64,000 nucleotides of DNA from Desulfobulbaceae bacterium. GTDB taxonomy: Bacteria > Desulfobacterota > Desulfobulbia > Desulfobulbales > Desulfocapsaceae. The notes below the pieces were generated by a model that ran no database searches, was not told the origin of the DNA, and worked only from the letters and a program-made list of their open reading frames with translations. A program made the translations under genes and the position numbers. Numbering within the stretch: position 1 is the stretch's first letter; each line of letters begins with the position of its first letter. The stretch spans positions 16,453 through 80,452 of the forward strand of contig QZLB01000097.1 of assembly GCA_004796425.1 (NCBI GenBank). Direction: 5' to 3'. Below are positions 9,034 to 18,240 of the stretch, in pieces.

Positions 9034-9827
9034 ACACAAAACCTTCAGAACTATATGGTGATTATTCACCCCATAAGTCAGAAAAGCTGATTGAACAATT
9101 CGCTACCTCATTGGAACAACGGTCAAAACCGGTACCGGTCTTTTTCAGGGCCGATGATATCGGGGTCTCCTCGCAGAACTTTTCCCGCCTGCTGAAACTC
9201 TTTGAGCATTACGAAGTACCGCTCTGCCTGGCGGTGGTACCAGGTTGGCTGACCGATACAAGAATGAAAACACTCCGGGCCATTTGTGACCCGGAATCAG
9301 AGCTTTGGTGCTTCCATCAACATGGTTGGCTTCACCGGAACCACGAGCAGCAGGGAAAGAAATGTGAATTTGGCAGCTCACGTCACACCGATGACATAAC
9401 GCATGATTTGTTAAATGGTAAACGGCGGCTCGAATCGATTTTGGGAAATACGGTATTCCAACCCTTTTTCACCCCTCCATGGAACCGTTGCAGCGATGAA
9501 ACCATAGACCAACTAGCCGCTCTGGGGTTTAAAGGCATCTCCCGTGATCAAGCAAAAAGAAAGAATCCGTCGCTGCTACCGGACTTCGCAATTAATATTG
9601 ATCTGCACACCAGACGCGAGCAGAGCGCTGATTTGGGGTTTGCAGCACTTGGTCAGGAACTAATGAGAGGACTTGAACAAAATATGCTGGGTTTCATGAT
9701 TCACCACCAGCGAATGAATGATCACGCTTTTGACCTCCTGGCAAGAGTCCTTTACCAATGCCAGTGCAACAGACTGATCAACCCCGCACATTTTACTACC
9801 CTGTACAAACGCTCCAGCGCTCCATAA
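9030..9827 (+). CDS. Polysaccharide-deacetylase-like protein (CE4 fold)
   Basis: A 265-residue protein. FFRADDIGVS (about 39-47) places the Asp pair used in CE4 deacetylases, WCFHQHGWLHRNHE (about 94-107) supplies the metal-binding His cluster, and FFTPPWNRCSDETIDQLAALGFKGIS (read as two halves, about 145-170) matches the active-site PPW...R region. There is no signal peptide, so it may act on a cytoplasmic glycan or glycolipid intermediate made by the three upstream glycosyltransferases. It is the last gene of the cassette, with 158 bp before the next gene. Confidence 0.78.
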   Translation: MNTKPSELYGDYSPHKSEKLIEQFATSLEQRSKPVPVFFRADDIGVSSQNFSRLLKLFEHYEVPLCLAVVPGWLTDTRMKTLRAICDPESELWCFHQHGWLHRNHEQQGKKCEFGSSRHTDDITHDLLNGKRRLESILGNTVFQPFFTPPWNRCSDETIDQLAALGFKGISRDQAKRKNPSLLPDFAINIDLHTRREQSADLGFAALGQELMRGLEQNMLGFMIHHQRMNDHAFDLLARVLYQCQCNRLINPAHFTTLYKRSSAP

Positions 9828-9874
9828 GGGGGATTGACACCTCCTCGTAATTCCACTGTTTGAAGTGAAGATCA

Positions 9875-9904
9875 TTGACAAGACAAACAATATGCAGATA
9901 GTAT
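9875..9904 (+). promoter_or_regulatory. Candidate promoter of the FtsX/OPT/ABC/PqqD gene set
   Basis: In the 158-bp gap after the glycan cassette, TTGACA (9875-9880) is followed after 18 bp by TAGTAT (9899-9904). This is the only gap of this size inside 4.7-25.2 kb, so it may be where a second operon starts. Another TTGACA at 9834 lacks a partner. Confidence 0.4.
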
Positions 9905-9985
9905 GCAGAATGCGGATACCCCTCAAATGATCGGTATCTCGCACGATTTTTCTTTTTTTCAGCCCTTGTCATTTCGGTGAGTTTT

Positions 9986-10636
9986 ATGAAGCGACTGATC
10001 GCCCTGCCGTTTCGAAAATCTGTAGAAATTGCCTTTCTTTCAATTCGTGTCAGATTTTTTCGCTCACTGGTAACCACCATGAGCCTGGTATTGGCTGTTG
10101 CGTTTCTCTGCTTTATGCGCAGCTCCAATGATTTTGCCCAGGGTTTTCTTGCCACCGGCAGTGTCGAAGCATACCAGGCGATAGTCCAGGCTGGTTATGA
10201 TGTTTCCCTTGAGACCATGACTATTGCAGCCAGCGCCAAACAACGCTGGATTGTCACCCTTTCTCTGCTGGTATGTATTGTGGGAATAATAAATGCACAA
10301 CTGATGTCTGTAACAGAACGGTTTAGGGAAATCGGTACCATGAAATGTCTTGGTGCACTCGATCGTTTTATCGTTCGTTTATTTATTTTGGAGGCTTCCA
10401 TGCAAGGACTTGCCGGTTCTCTCTGTGGAGCCATCATCGGCACAATGGCTGCTGCGGCCAGTGCCCTATTATCTTTTGGCACTGGAGCGCTTTCCACTGA
10501 TGCGCTCCAGCCACTGGCAGTCTCCATCGCAATTTCCGTGGTCACGGGTACCTCCCTGAGCCTGCTTGGTGTTATCTATCCAGCGATTATCGCGGCCAGG
10601 ATGCAACCTGTTGAGGCAATGAGAGTTGAGCAATAA
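9986..10636 (+). CDS. Minimal FtsX-family ABC permease
   Basis: About 216 residues from ATG 9986 (GGTGAG four bases upstream); an in-frame GTG at 9977 is an alternative. One N-terminal membrane segment (LVTTMSLVLAVAFLCFM) is followed, after a linker of only about 50 residues, by three more. FREIGTMKCLGALDRF is the FtsX/MacB coupling-helix motif, and PAIIAARMQPVEAMRVE is the usual C-terminus. The roughly 200-residue periplasmic domain of MacB/LolC is missing, so this is a core-only permease. With the ATPase next door and the large FtsX fusion after it, it probably forms a heteromeric type VII ABC complex in the inner membrane. Confidence 0.85.
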   Translation: MKRLIALPFRKSVEIAFLSIRVRFFRSLVTTMSLVLAVAFLCFMRSSNDFAQGFLATGSVEAYQAIVQAGYDVSLETMTIAASAKQRWIVTLSLLVCIVGIINAQLMSVTERFREIGTMKCLGALDRFIVRLFILEASMQGLAGSLCGAIIGTMAAAASALLSFGTGALSTDALQPLAVSIAISVVTGTSLSLLGVIYPAIIAARMQPVEAMRVEQ

Positions 10637-10667
10637 TTAAAAAAGAGCACAGTTCGCGTTTCCAACT

Positions 10668-11402
10668 ATGAAGAAAAAACAGATCGTCAGGGTGAGTGGG
10701 GTAACAAAAAATTTCGATCTCGGAAAGATTGTCGTTGAGGTCCTCAAAGGCATTGATCTTGAGATTGAGACAGGAAAGTACCTTTCTATTATGGGTCCCT
10801 CCGGCTCAGGTAAGTCTACACTTTTTAATATGATCGGAGGACTCGACAAACCGACATCGGGCAAAGTTTTCATCGATGAAGTAGATATTGCCCAACTTGA
10901 CGCCTATGAGCTCGCCTGGCTTCGCTGTAGAAAAATCGGCTATATCTTCCAGACCTTTAATTTGATACCGGTCATGACTGCGCTGGAAAACGTAACCCTG
11001 CCCATGACTTTTGCAGGCTTGAGTAATGACGACGCGGTTGAACGAGGCATGGAGCTTCTTTTTCAAGTCGGTCTCGAAGGGCGACACTCACATAAGCCTT
11101 CGGAGCTCTCTGGTGGGCAACAGCAGCGTGTTGCGGTGGCCCGGGCTCTGGCCAATACTCCGGCGATTATCCTGGCGGATGAACCAACAGGAAACCTTGA
11201 TCTGACCACCGGCGAAGATATTATCAACCTGCTCAAAGAACTGAGCAGAGAACGAGGGGTAACCGTTATATCAGCAACCCATGATTACAAAATGCTCAAT
11301 GTATCTGATCAGGTGGTATGGATTAGAGACGGCCGGGTTGACAAAATACAGGATCGTTCCGACCTGGATATCAAGACAGGCGGCCTTACCGAGGAACGCT
11401 AA
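10668..11402 (+). CDS. LolD/MacB-type ABC ATPase
   Basis: A 244-residue ATPase with all motifs intact: Walker A GPSGSGKST (43-51), Q-loop GYIFQTFNLIPVMTALENV, signature LSGGQQQRVAVARAL (about 147-161), Walker B IILADEPTGNLD (about 167-178) and His-loop ATHDY (about 206). The FNLIPVMTALENV segment and ADEPTGNLD are typical of ATPases that drive FtsX-like permeases (LolD, MacB, FtsE). It sits between two FtsX permeases (gaps 31 nt and 2 nt), so it very likely energises them from the cytoplasm. Confidence 0.92.
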   Translation: MKKKQIVRVSGVTKNFDLGKIVVEVLKGIDLEIETGKYLSIMGPSGSGKSTLFNMIGGLDKPTSGKVFIDEVDIAQLDAYELAWLRCRKIGYIFQTFNLIPVMTALENVTLPMTFAGLSNDDAVERGMELLFQVGLEGRHSHKPSELSGGQQQRVAVARALANTPAIILADEPTGNLDLTTGEDIINLLKELSRERGVTVISATHDYKMLNVSDQVVWIRDGRVDKIQDRSDLDIKTGGLTEER

Positions 11403-11404
11403 TT

Positions 11405-14400
11405 GTGCAGCCCATGACCATGTGCAAGAGACCAGTCTTTCTAACACTGCTGTTTTTCTGCCTGAGCATTTACAACTCAGGCGGGCTGAGTAGTGCACAT
11501 GCCGAGGATCAACTCCCTTTTGAAGTCATCGAACAACTGGCAGCATTGAAAGATCGTTCCATCGGGACGGAGGGTAACGCTCAGGCTGCAGATTATATCA
11601 GCTCATATTTCACATCGCTGGGGCTTGAGCCTCAAGATTACCTGTTTCAAGTACCTACCAGAAAAGTAATCAATGCCCATATTTCAATAGCAGAGAAAAA
11701 GGGTGCACTTAAGCCACTGTTTAATAACGCTGTAACACCTCAATCGACCGGTCTCTCTGGGCTGACAGGCCCACTTTATTTTGTGGGTGACGGAAACCTT
11801 AGCGATCTGGATGGCAAACTCATCGAAGGTTCCATCTTGGTGATGAATTTCAACTCCGGACGACAATGGCTCACCGCCGCCTCCCTCGGGGCACAAGCCG
11901 TCATTTTCGTAGACCATGGTCATACCAGATCAAATGCGTTTTTCATTGAGAAAGAAGAGCTCTCCCCACTTCAGTTTCCCTGTTTCTGGATGACATCAAA
12001 AGAGGCTGAGCTGCTGTTCGGCCCCCTGTCGAGCAAAAATGGATTGATCAGCAACCAGGTTGAGATCCTTTCTTCCGTCGTCTGGGAAACGGTCACCAGC
12101 AAAAACATCTATTGTTTGATCAAGGGTAGCGATCCACAACTCAGCGAAAAGTTGCTGATTATTGAAGCGTTCTACGATTCAACCAGATATGTGGAAGGCT
12201 CAGCACCCGGTGCCGATGAAGCGGTCTCCATCAGCAATCTATTGGGGCTTGCCCACTACTTCTCAAACAATCCACCCAAACGGTCAGTACTGCTCATTGC
12301 CACCAATGGCCACGCCCAGGCGCTGCACGGTATGCGCGACGTGATCTGGAGCTTACAGGAGCGGAGCAAAGTTTTACGGGACTATCGAAAAGAGCTGAGA
12401 AACACGATAAAGGCAGCAAAAAAGCGCATTGCAACGCTTACCTCGCTCTCCTTCCCGCTGGTCCCTGATCCAGATCGAGATCTTATCATTTCCAGTGCCA
12501 TCATGGACGATCTGAAGATGGAGGTAGATCGTATTTCCCGGGTACTGATGAAACTCAGGCTTGAGAAAGATGCAAGCTCGGCAAACAAATCGCTCATCAC
12601 GGAGCTTGCCGACCAACGATTCACTCTGCGTAAACTCAGTTGGAGAGAACAATTCAACGAGATGCCCGATGATGAGCGTACCTATTTCAAAAAGATAATA
12701 TCACAAGCACTGATCACCCTTGAAAACCGGATCATAGACAATACCAGGGAGTTGGAGTCGCTGGAATCAGCGATGGATTTCAGGCAATTGTGCAGGGATT
12801 TTACCATTGATGCAGTACTTTCACTTCACCTGTCAAGTCACGGCGAGGGGATTGGCGGATTTCATCGTGGTTGGCTCTATCGGCTCAGATCCCGAATCAA
12901 TCGAACCGGTATATTCAGTACCATCGGCCAGGTTTTTAGCGATGCGGCAGCCCAACTACCCACAACCGAAATCGTCGAATATATTGACACCCTTCGCCCC
13001 TCCCGACTCAGAAGCTGGGATTCCTATTTTATTGACAAACCTTTTCTCGGTGGTGAAATCAGTTCCCTGGCGGGCTACATCGGCGTCAGCCTGGTAACCG
13101 TTGGAGATGGCCGTACTCGCTGGGGCACACCGTGGGATACCGTAGAACACCTTGATAAACCGTACCTGGAAGCACAATATCAATTACTTCGATCGATGGT
13201 CTCGGCCACCGCCGATGCACCTGCGCTGCATGCTGATCTCTTTCCCCGCAATGGGTTCTCAAGCGTACGCGGCACCAGCAACTTGCTACTCCAGGGTGAG
13301 TTATTCGCCGACTATCCTGCAGAGCAGACGATCCTGCTCTCCTACCAGGGAATAGCCAAGCTCTATTCTTCAGTCAACAGCAATGGTACCTTTTTGTATA
13401 AAGGGATCGCCGACTCTAAAAACGTTCTGGATAAATTGATTATCGAAGGCTATCGGTTTGACCCTGTAAGCGGTGAGATCATCTGGGCTATCGATAAAAA
13501 AGAGACGGGCAAAACCAGTTATCGTGTAAAAATGTTGCGCCGAGCTATGAAAACCCGATTGATTATGTTTGCCTGTAATCAAACCACCGTCTTTGATCTA
13601 CTTGAGCCGCGGAGCCTCGATTATATGACCAAACTCTACCTCTTTGACGGTAGAAGAGATGCGCCACCACAACGTTACTGGTACAGCAGAATCGATACCC
13701 GCCAATCGAATATCTCCTCGATCTATCTGGAACCGGGTTCCTGGTTGAAACTCACCCTCTCAGATAACGTTATAACCAGAAAGTTGATCCTCTCAAACGG
13801 TAACAAAAAAGTACCACTGGGCTTTGGATATCCGGTTGAAGAGTATCCCGCAATCATCCATACCGCATACCGTTCTGCCATGGATGCTTGGACTCTGCTG
13901 CTGCCGCGCATTGAGAATCTGGAATCGCATGGTATTTTCGATGAACGAATCAACAACTTGAAAAACAGAGGACTCTCAGCACTGAACACAAGTACACAGC
14001 AACTCAAGGAGCTTAACTACACCGCTTTCAGAGAGCAGGCATCAGCTTCCCTGGCCCTGGCTGCCCGGGTTTATACTCAGATTGAAAAAACCCAGAAAGA
14101 TGTATTGTTCGGAGTGCTATTTTATATTGCGCTTTTTGTCCCTTTTGCCTTCTGTATGGAACGATTTCTTTTCAGCTATGCCAACATCTATAAAAGAATT
14201 GTCGCATTTTCACTGATACTGACCAGTCTGATTCTGGTGATATATAACGTCCACCCTGCCTTTGATCTGGCCTATAGTCCCATGGTGGTGATTCTGGCCT
14301 TTTTCATCATTGGTTTATCCCTGCTGGTCACCCTGATCATTTTCTTTCGTTTTGAAGAGGAGATGATCCTGTTGCAACGACACGCCAGCCAGATGAGTGC

Positions 14401-16240
14401 CGCAGAAATAAGCCGTTGGAAAGCATTTGTTGCTGCATTTTTCCTCGGGGTATCAAATTTGAGACGCCGGAGGATGCGCACCATACTCACCTGCACCACC
14501 TTGATCATCCTGACTTTTACCATCATGAGTTTCACCACGGTGAAATCGAACCAGCAGGAAAACAGGATGTTCTTCAATGATGAGACACCCTACCAGGGAC
14601 TGCTCCTAAAGAAACTGAGCTGGAAGTCGATGCCCCCCCAGGCCGCCGCTATCCTTGAAGGAAGTATGGAATCAATCAGTTCACCGGCACAACGAGTGTG
14701 GCTTGAGGCCTCTGATGTAACACGAAGTGTTCATGTCCCCCTTCGCTATCAGGGCAACAATTTTGTGCTTAATGGCCTCATTGGCCTCGGCTATCAGGAA
14801 GCGGACGTCACCGGTCTCGACCAGATCTTGAGCCGTGGCAGATGGTTTAAACCAACTGATCACCAGGCGATCATTCTGTCTGATAGAGCCGCGACCACCT
14901 TACAACTGGATTTCTCTGAAACACCCGTCATCGACCTTTTTGGTACACCGTTCACGGTGATTGGCACCTTTTCTGGAGAACTCCTTGATCGCACCTTTGA
15001 TCTTGATGGCGAGCCTCTTACACCAGTAATTTTCCCCGATGAAATGCAGCAGAATATGAGTGATGCAGAATTTGAAGCACTTGAGTCGGGAGAGGATGTC
15101 AGAAATTTGCAGTCCAGGTATTCCCATATCCCGGGAGGCTCAACTGCCATTATTCCTGCGCCCACCTTGCTGGCCATGGGGGGCGAGCTGAAAAATATCG
15201 CTCTGAGATCAAATGATGAACTGCCACCTGCCAAAATTGCCTCCACCCTTGTTGATCGATTCAGTTTAGCAATTTTTGCGGGTGACCAGGATGGTGTCTG
15301 GCTCTACAACCTCAGTGATACCATGGCATACTCCGGTGTACCCAACATCATCATCCCCTTGCTTATCTCGATTCTGATTGTTTTGAATACCATGATCAGT
15401 TCCGTCTATGAGCGAAAGAACGAGATTGGTATCTATACCTCTGTTGGCCTGGCACCATCGCATGTGTCGTTTCTCTTCGTCGCCGAAGCAATGGCCCTGG
15501 CAGTTATTTCCGTGGTGCTCGGTTACCTGGTTGCCCAGGTTTCCGCAGCGCTGCTCTCTGACACTCGCTATTGGGAAGGAATTACCGTCAATTACTCTTC
15601 ACTTGCCGGCGTTGCCGCAATGCTTCTGGTAATCGGAGTCGTCTTGATTTCAGTAATTTACCCTTCGAGAGTTGCCGCTCGGATTGCCATCCCCGACGTC
15701 AAACGTTCCTTTAAGTTGCCGGAGCCGGTCAACGACCAGGTAACTGTTATGTTGCCGTTTTTCATGAAATATGAAGAACACAGCTCCATCGGTGGGTACC
15801 TCCACACCTTCTTCAGTGGCCACCAAGACATTTCCCATGGCAGGTTTTCCACCGGATTTATCGACCTGCTTCACACCTGTGCCACTGTTGATGAAATTGG
15901 CCAGGCTATTAAGAGCTCTGCAGACCCGTGCGCCTACCACTGTGTTCATCTAAGATCACGAGTCTGGCTCTCACCATTCGATTTTGGCATCATGCAGTTG
16001 ATCGACATCCAATTCTGCCCTGCTCGAGATAATCTGGAGTTTCTGGAGATCAAGATCTCAATTAAAAGAGAGTCGGGAGAAAAAAGCCAATGGCAACGAA
16101 TTAACAAATTGTTTATTCACGAATTAAGAAAACAGCTGCTGATCTGGCGATCCCTCGATGCTGGCCAGCATGAAGCGTATGCTCAACATTTTCAATCTAT
16201 TTCAGAAGCACCATTAACACCGCAAAGTACAAATGACTAA
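11405..16240 (+). CDS. Giant fusion: degenerate M28 peptidase domain + FtsX permease
   Basis: 1611 residues. The GTG start fits GAGGAA nine bases upstream. Layout: signal peptide or N-terminal anchor (1-35); M28-type aminopeptidase fold with a PA-like insert (about 40-590), broken by a coiled-coil stretch (about 315-460); a beta-rich linker; three membrane helices (about 898-990); FtsX TM1 (about 1025-1048); MacB-type periplasmic domain (about 1050-1310); FtsX TM2-4 (about 1312-1420, with ERKNEIGIYTSVGLAPS as coupling helix); and a cytosolic tail of about 190 residues. The M28 metal site looks lost. The usual AHYDS reads AFYDS, the EE pair reads NGH, and HTPxDT reads GTPWDT; only GAD(E) remains. 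I therefore infer a binding rather than proteolytic role outside the membrane. The next ATG overlaps by 8 nt. Confidence 0.82.
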   Translation: MQPMTMCKRPVFLTLLFFCLSIYNSGGLSSAHAEDQLPFEVIEQLAALKDRSIGTEGNAQAADYISSYFTSLGLEPQDYLFQVPTRKVINAHISIAEKKGALKPLFNNAVTPQSTGLSGLTGPLYFVGDGNLSDLDGKLIEGSILVMNFNSGRQWLTAASLGAQAVIFVDHGHTRSNAFFIEKEELSPLQFPCFWMTSKEAELLFGPLSSKNGLISNQVEILSSVVWETVTSKNIYCLIKGSDPQLSEKLLIIEAFYDSTRYVEGSAPGADEAVSISNLLGLAHYFSNNPPKRSVLLIATNGHAQALHGMRDVIWSLQERSKVLRDYRKELRNTIKAAKKRIATLTSLSFPLVPDPDRDLIISSAIMDDLKMEVDRISRVLMKLRLEKDASSANKSLITELADQRFTLRKLSWREQFNEMPDDERTYFKKIISQALITLENRIIDNTRELESLESAMDFRQLCRDFTIDAVLSLHLSSHGEGIGGFHRGWLYRLRSRINRTGIFSTIGQVFSDAAAQLPTTEIVEYIDTLRPSRLRSWDSYFIDKPFLGGEISSLAGYIGVSLVTVGDGRTRWGTPWDTVEHLDKPYLEAQYQLLRSMVSATADAPALHADLFPRNGFSSVRGTSNLLLQGELFADYPAEQTILLSYQGIAKLYSSVNSNGTFLYKGIADSKNVLDKLIIEGYRFDPVSGEIIWAIDKKETGKTSYRVKMLRRAMKTRLIMFACNQTTVFDLLEPRSLDYMTKLYLFDGRRDAPPQRYWYSRIDTRQSNISSIYLEPGSWLKLTLSDNVITRKLILSNGNKKVPLGFGYPVEEYPAIIHTAYRSAMDAWTLLLPRIENLESHGIFDERINNLKNRGLSALNTSTQQLKELNYTAFREQASASLALAARVYTQIEKTQKDVLFGVLFYIALFVPFAFCMERFLFSYANIYKRIVAFSLILTSLILVIYNVHPAFDLAYSPMVVILAFFIIGLSLLVTLIIFFRFEEEMILLQRHASQMSAAEISRWKAFVAAFFLGVSNLRRRRMRTILTCTTLIILTFTIMSFTTVKSNQQENRMFFNDETPYQGLLLKKLSWKSMPPQAAAILEGSMESISSPAQRVWLEASDVTRSVHVPLRYQGNNFVLNGLIGLGYQEADVTGLDQILSRGRWFKPTDHQAIILSDRAATTLQLDFSETPVIDLFGTPFTVIGTFSGELLDRTFDLDGEPLTPVIFPDEMQQNMSDAEFEALESGEDVRNLQSRYSHIPGGSTAIIPAPTLLAMGGELKNIALRSNDELPPAKIASTLVDRFSLAIFAGDQDGVWLYNLSDTMAYSGVPNIIIPLLISILIVLNTMISSVYERKNEIGIYTSVGLAPSHVSFLFVAEAMALAVISVVLGYLVAQVSAALLSDTRYWEGITVNYSSLAGVAAMLLVIGVVLISVIYPSRVAARIAIPDVKRSFKLPEPVNDQVTVMLPFFMKYEEHSSIGGYLHTFFSGHQDISHGRFSTGFIDLLHTCATVDEIGQAIKSSADPCAYHCVHLRSRVWLSPFDFGIMQLIDIQFCPARDNLEFLEIKISIKRESGEKSQWQRINKLFIHELRKQLLIWRSLDAGQHEAYAQHFQSISEAPLTPQSTND

Positions 16241-18233
16241 GACAGCACATCAGGTCAATCGCTCAATTCGTTTACGAGCCCCCATACTGGGGTTGCTTCT
16301 GTCCTGCTGGATTTGCCTGGTTACACCGCTGAACAATATCTACCATAAGTCAACCCCGCTGGGTGGCGGGCACTTTCCCCTGGCACCTTTTTTCATTTTT
16401 TTCATTCTGGCAATTCTCATTTCGCTGCTCGCCTGGCTGTTCAGAAGAAGAGTTCTGCTCTCCGGCTCTGAACTATTGCTGATCTGGATACAGATGGTGA
16501 TCGGCTCGGGGATCGCCTATACCGGCTTTGCCCGCACCTTTCTGATCAACTTGACCGCTCCGATCCATTTTGCCACCGTATCAAACCAGTGGGAAGGCCA
16601 ATTTCTCCCTTTGCTTCCCGCCCGGTTAATGCCCGATTCAAATGAGGCAATCACCCTGCTTTACAACGGAATACCTGGCGGCAGATCCATGGGCTGGCTT
16701 GAAACCCTGCAAGCCATCCCCTGGTCACCCTGGGTTACCCCACTTCTACAGTGGGCACTCTTCCTTGGCGTCTCATACTTTTTGATGATCTGCATTATTA
16801 ATCTGCTCTCACGTCAGTGGATACTCAACGAGCGGCTCAATTTTCCGTTATTAAAAGTCCCGCAGCTCATTGGCGAAGCGATTGATACCGGAGGAATCCG
16901 CGGATTTCTGGGCAACCGTTTCCTGCTGGTCGGGTTGGCGATACCGCTCTGTCTTCACCTGATGAATGGATTGAATCTTTACTATCCTTCCATTCCCCAT
17001 CTCCCAACCGTAATTCTTGCCGGATCATATTTCCCCAAAGAGGGGTTCCTCTCCGGTTTTTACAAGTTGAAGATCTACCTCTACCCCGCGTTCATCGGTT
17101 TTGCCTTTCTAGCCTCCCGACAGATCTCATTTTCGTTCTGGTTCTTTTTTCTATTGGGGGGACTGGTTTATGGCACTATGAACATGCTGGGGTACACAAT
17201 ACCGGCTTCTGAACTGGGTATTACCTTTGGTCCAACACTTACCAAGCCAGAAGAAATGCAGATGATCGGCGCCTATGGTGTATTTTTCTTTTTTCTCATC
17301 TGGCTGGCCCGACATCATCTCACTGATGTTACCAAACAATCGTTTCTGATGGCGCCGCCGGGTGACAAAAATCCCGTCGAATGGTTCGATGTGCGCATTT
17401 CATTCTGGGGCACCGTCGCCGGAGCCCTGCTACTTGCAGGCTGGTTCAATTACCAGGGGGTGAGCTGGACCACGGCCCTGCTATTGGTCGCTTCATTTTT
17501 TATGATATCGGTGGTCGTAACCAGAATTATCTGTCAGGGAGGACTTGCCTATTTCACCCTGACCGCCGCACCCATGGATGGTATTTCAAGTTTGTTCGGC
17601 ACCAAATTCCTTGGCGGCACCAACGGTTTACTCGGTGCCATGAGCCAAAAAGTACTGTTCGTCGATTTCCGGGAATCTCTGATGCCGTCCCTGCTCCATA
17701 GCAAAAGTGTCACCGCGAAAAACCATAATGTTCTCCTGGTGGTATCAGCCTTGGCTCTAACCATTGGCTTTGCGGTGATCAGCTCTCTGGTCGCAATGAT
17801 GGCCCTCTGTTATCGGTTCGGCATTAGAGAGCTTGACCTGGAATGGGCTTCACGCACCACGCTGAACGTCTATGAGAACGCCTACCGGCTGGTCACCAAC
17901 CCGGTACCGTCAGGTGACTGGGTACACACCTTTATTATTGTCGGTGTGGTGGTGATGATTGTCCTTGTGCTCTGTTATCAGCGACTGTACTGGTGGCCTC
18001 TCCATCCAATTGGTTACCTGACGGCTTACAGTTCAGCAATGCGGATTCTCTGGGTGAGCTTCTTTTTCGGTTGGTTATTCAATACGCTCTGTATGAAGTA
18101 CGGAGGGGTACAGTTATTTAGAAAGATGCAATTGTTTTTTATCGGCATGATCATCGGGGATTTCCTGATGGGAGGAATATGGGCAATTATCGGCCAGTAT
18201 ACTTACACCAGTTATATGGTATTGCCAGACTGA
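16233..18233 (+). CDS. Large polytopic membrane protein, OPT-like (DUF6785/6784 type)
   Basis: 666 residues with about 14-16 hydrophobic segments spread over the whole length. It begins with a cytoplasmic stretch (RSIRLRAP) before the first helix. Features such as WILNERLNFPLLKVPQLIGEAI (read in parts, about 190-210) recall the conserved cytosolic loop of oligopeptide-transporter-like proteins annotated as DUF6785/DUF6784; I make this link from memory of the family pattern, and it is uncertain. It overlaps the fusion gene by 8 nt and precedes a second protein of the same type by 7 nt, so the two may form a heterodimer. Substrate unknown. Confidence 0.65.
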   Translation: MTKTAHQVNRSIRLRAPILGLLLSCWICLVTPLNNIYHKSTPLGGGHFPLAPFFIFFILAILISLLAWLFRRRVLLSGSELLLIWIQMVIGSGIAYTGFARTFLINLTAPIHFATVSNQWEGQFLPLLPARLMPDSNEAITLLYNGIPGGRSMGWLETLQAIPWSPWVTPLLQWALFLGVSYFLMICIINLLSRQWILNERLNFPLLKVPQLIGEAIDTGGIRGFLGNRFLLVGLAIPLCLHLMNGLNLYYPSIPHLPTVILAGSYFPKEGFLSGFYKLKIYLYPAFIGFAFLASRQISFSFWFFFLLGGLVYGTMNMLGYTIPASELGITFGPTLTKPEEMQMIGAYGVFFFFLIWLARHHLTDVTKQSFLMAPPGDKNPVEWFDVRISFWGTVAGALLLAGWFNYQGVSWTTALLLVASFFMISVVVTRIICQGGLAYFTLTAAPMDGISSLFGTKFLGGTNGLLGAMSQKVLFVDFRESLMPSLLHSKSVTAKNHNVLLVVSALALTIGFAVISSLVAMMALCYRFGIRELDLEWASRTTLNVYENAYRLVTNPVPSGDWVHTFIIVGVVVMIVLVLCYQRLYWWPLHPIGYLTAYSSAMRILWVSFFFGWLFNTLCMKYGGVQLFRKMQLFFIGMIIGDFLMGGIWAIIGQYTYTSYMVLPD

Positions 18234-18240
18234 TACGATT

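Noticed and set aside
9828..9985. Short precursor-peptide gene for the PqqD-like protein in the 158-bp gap
   Set aside because: Only a 12-codon frame was found (ATG near 9892), without ribosome site or leader features.
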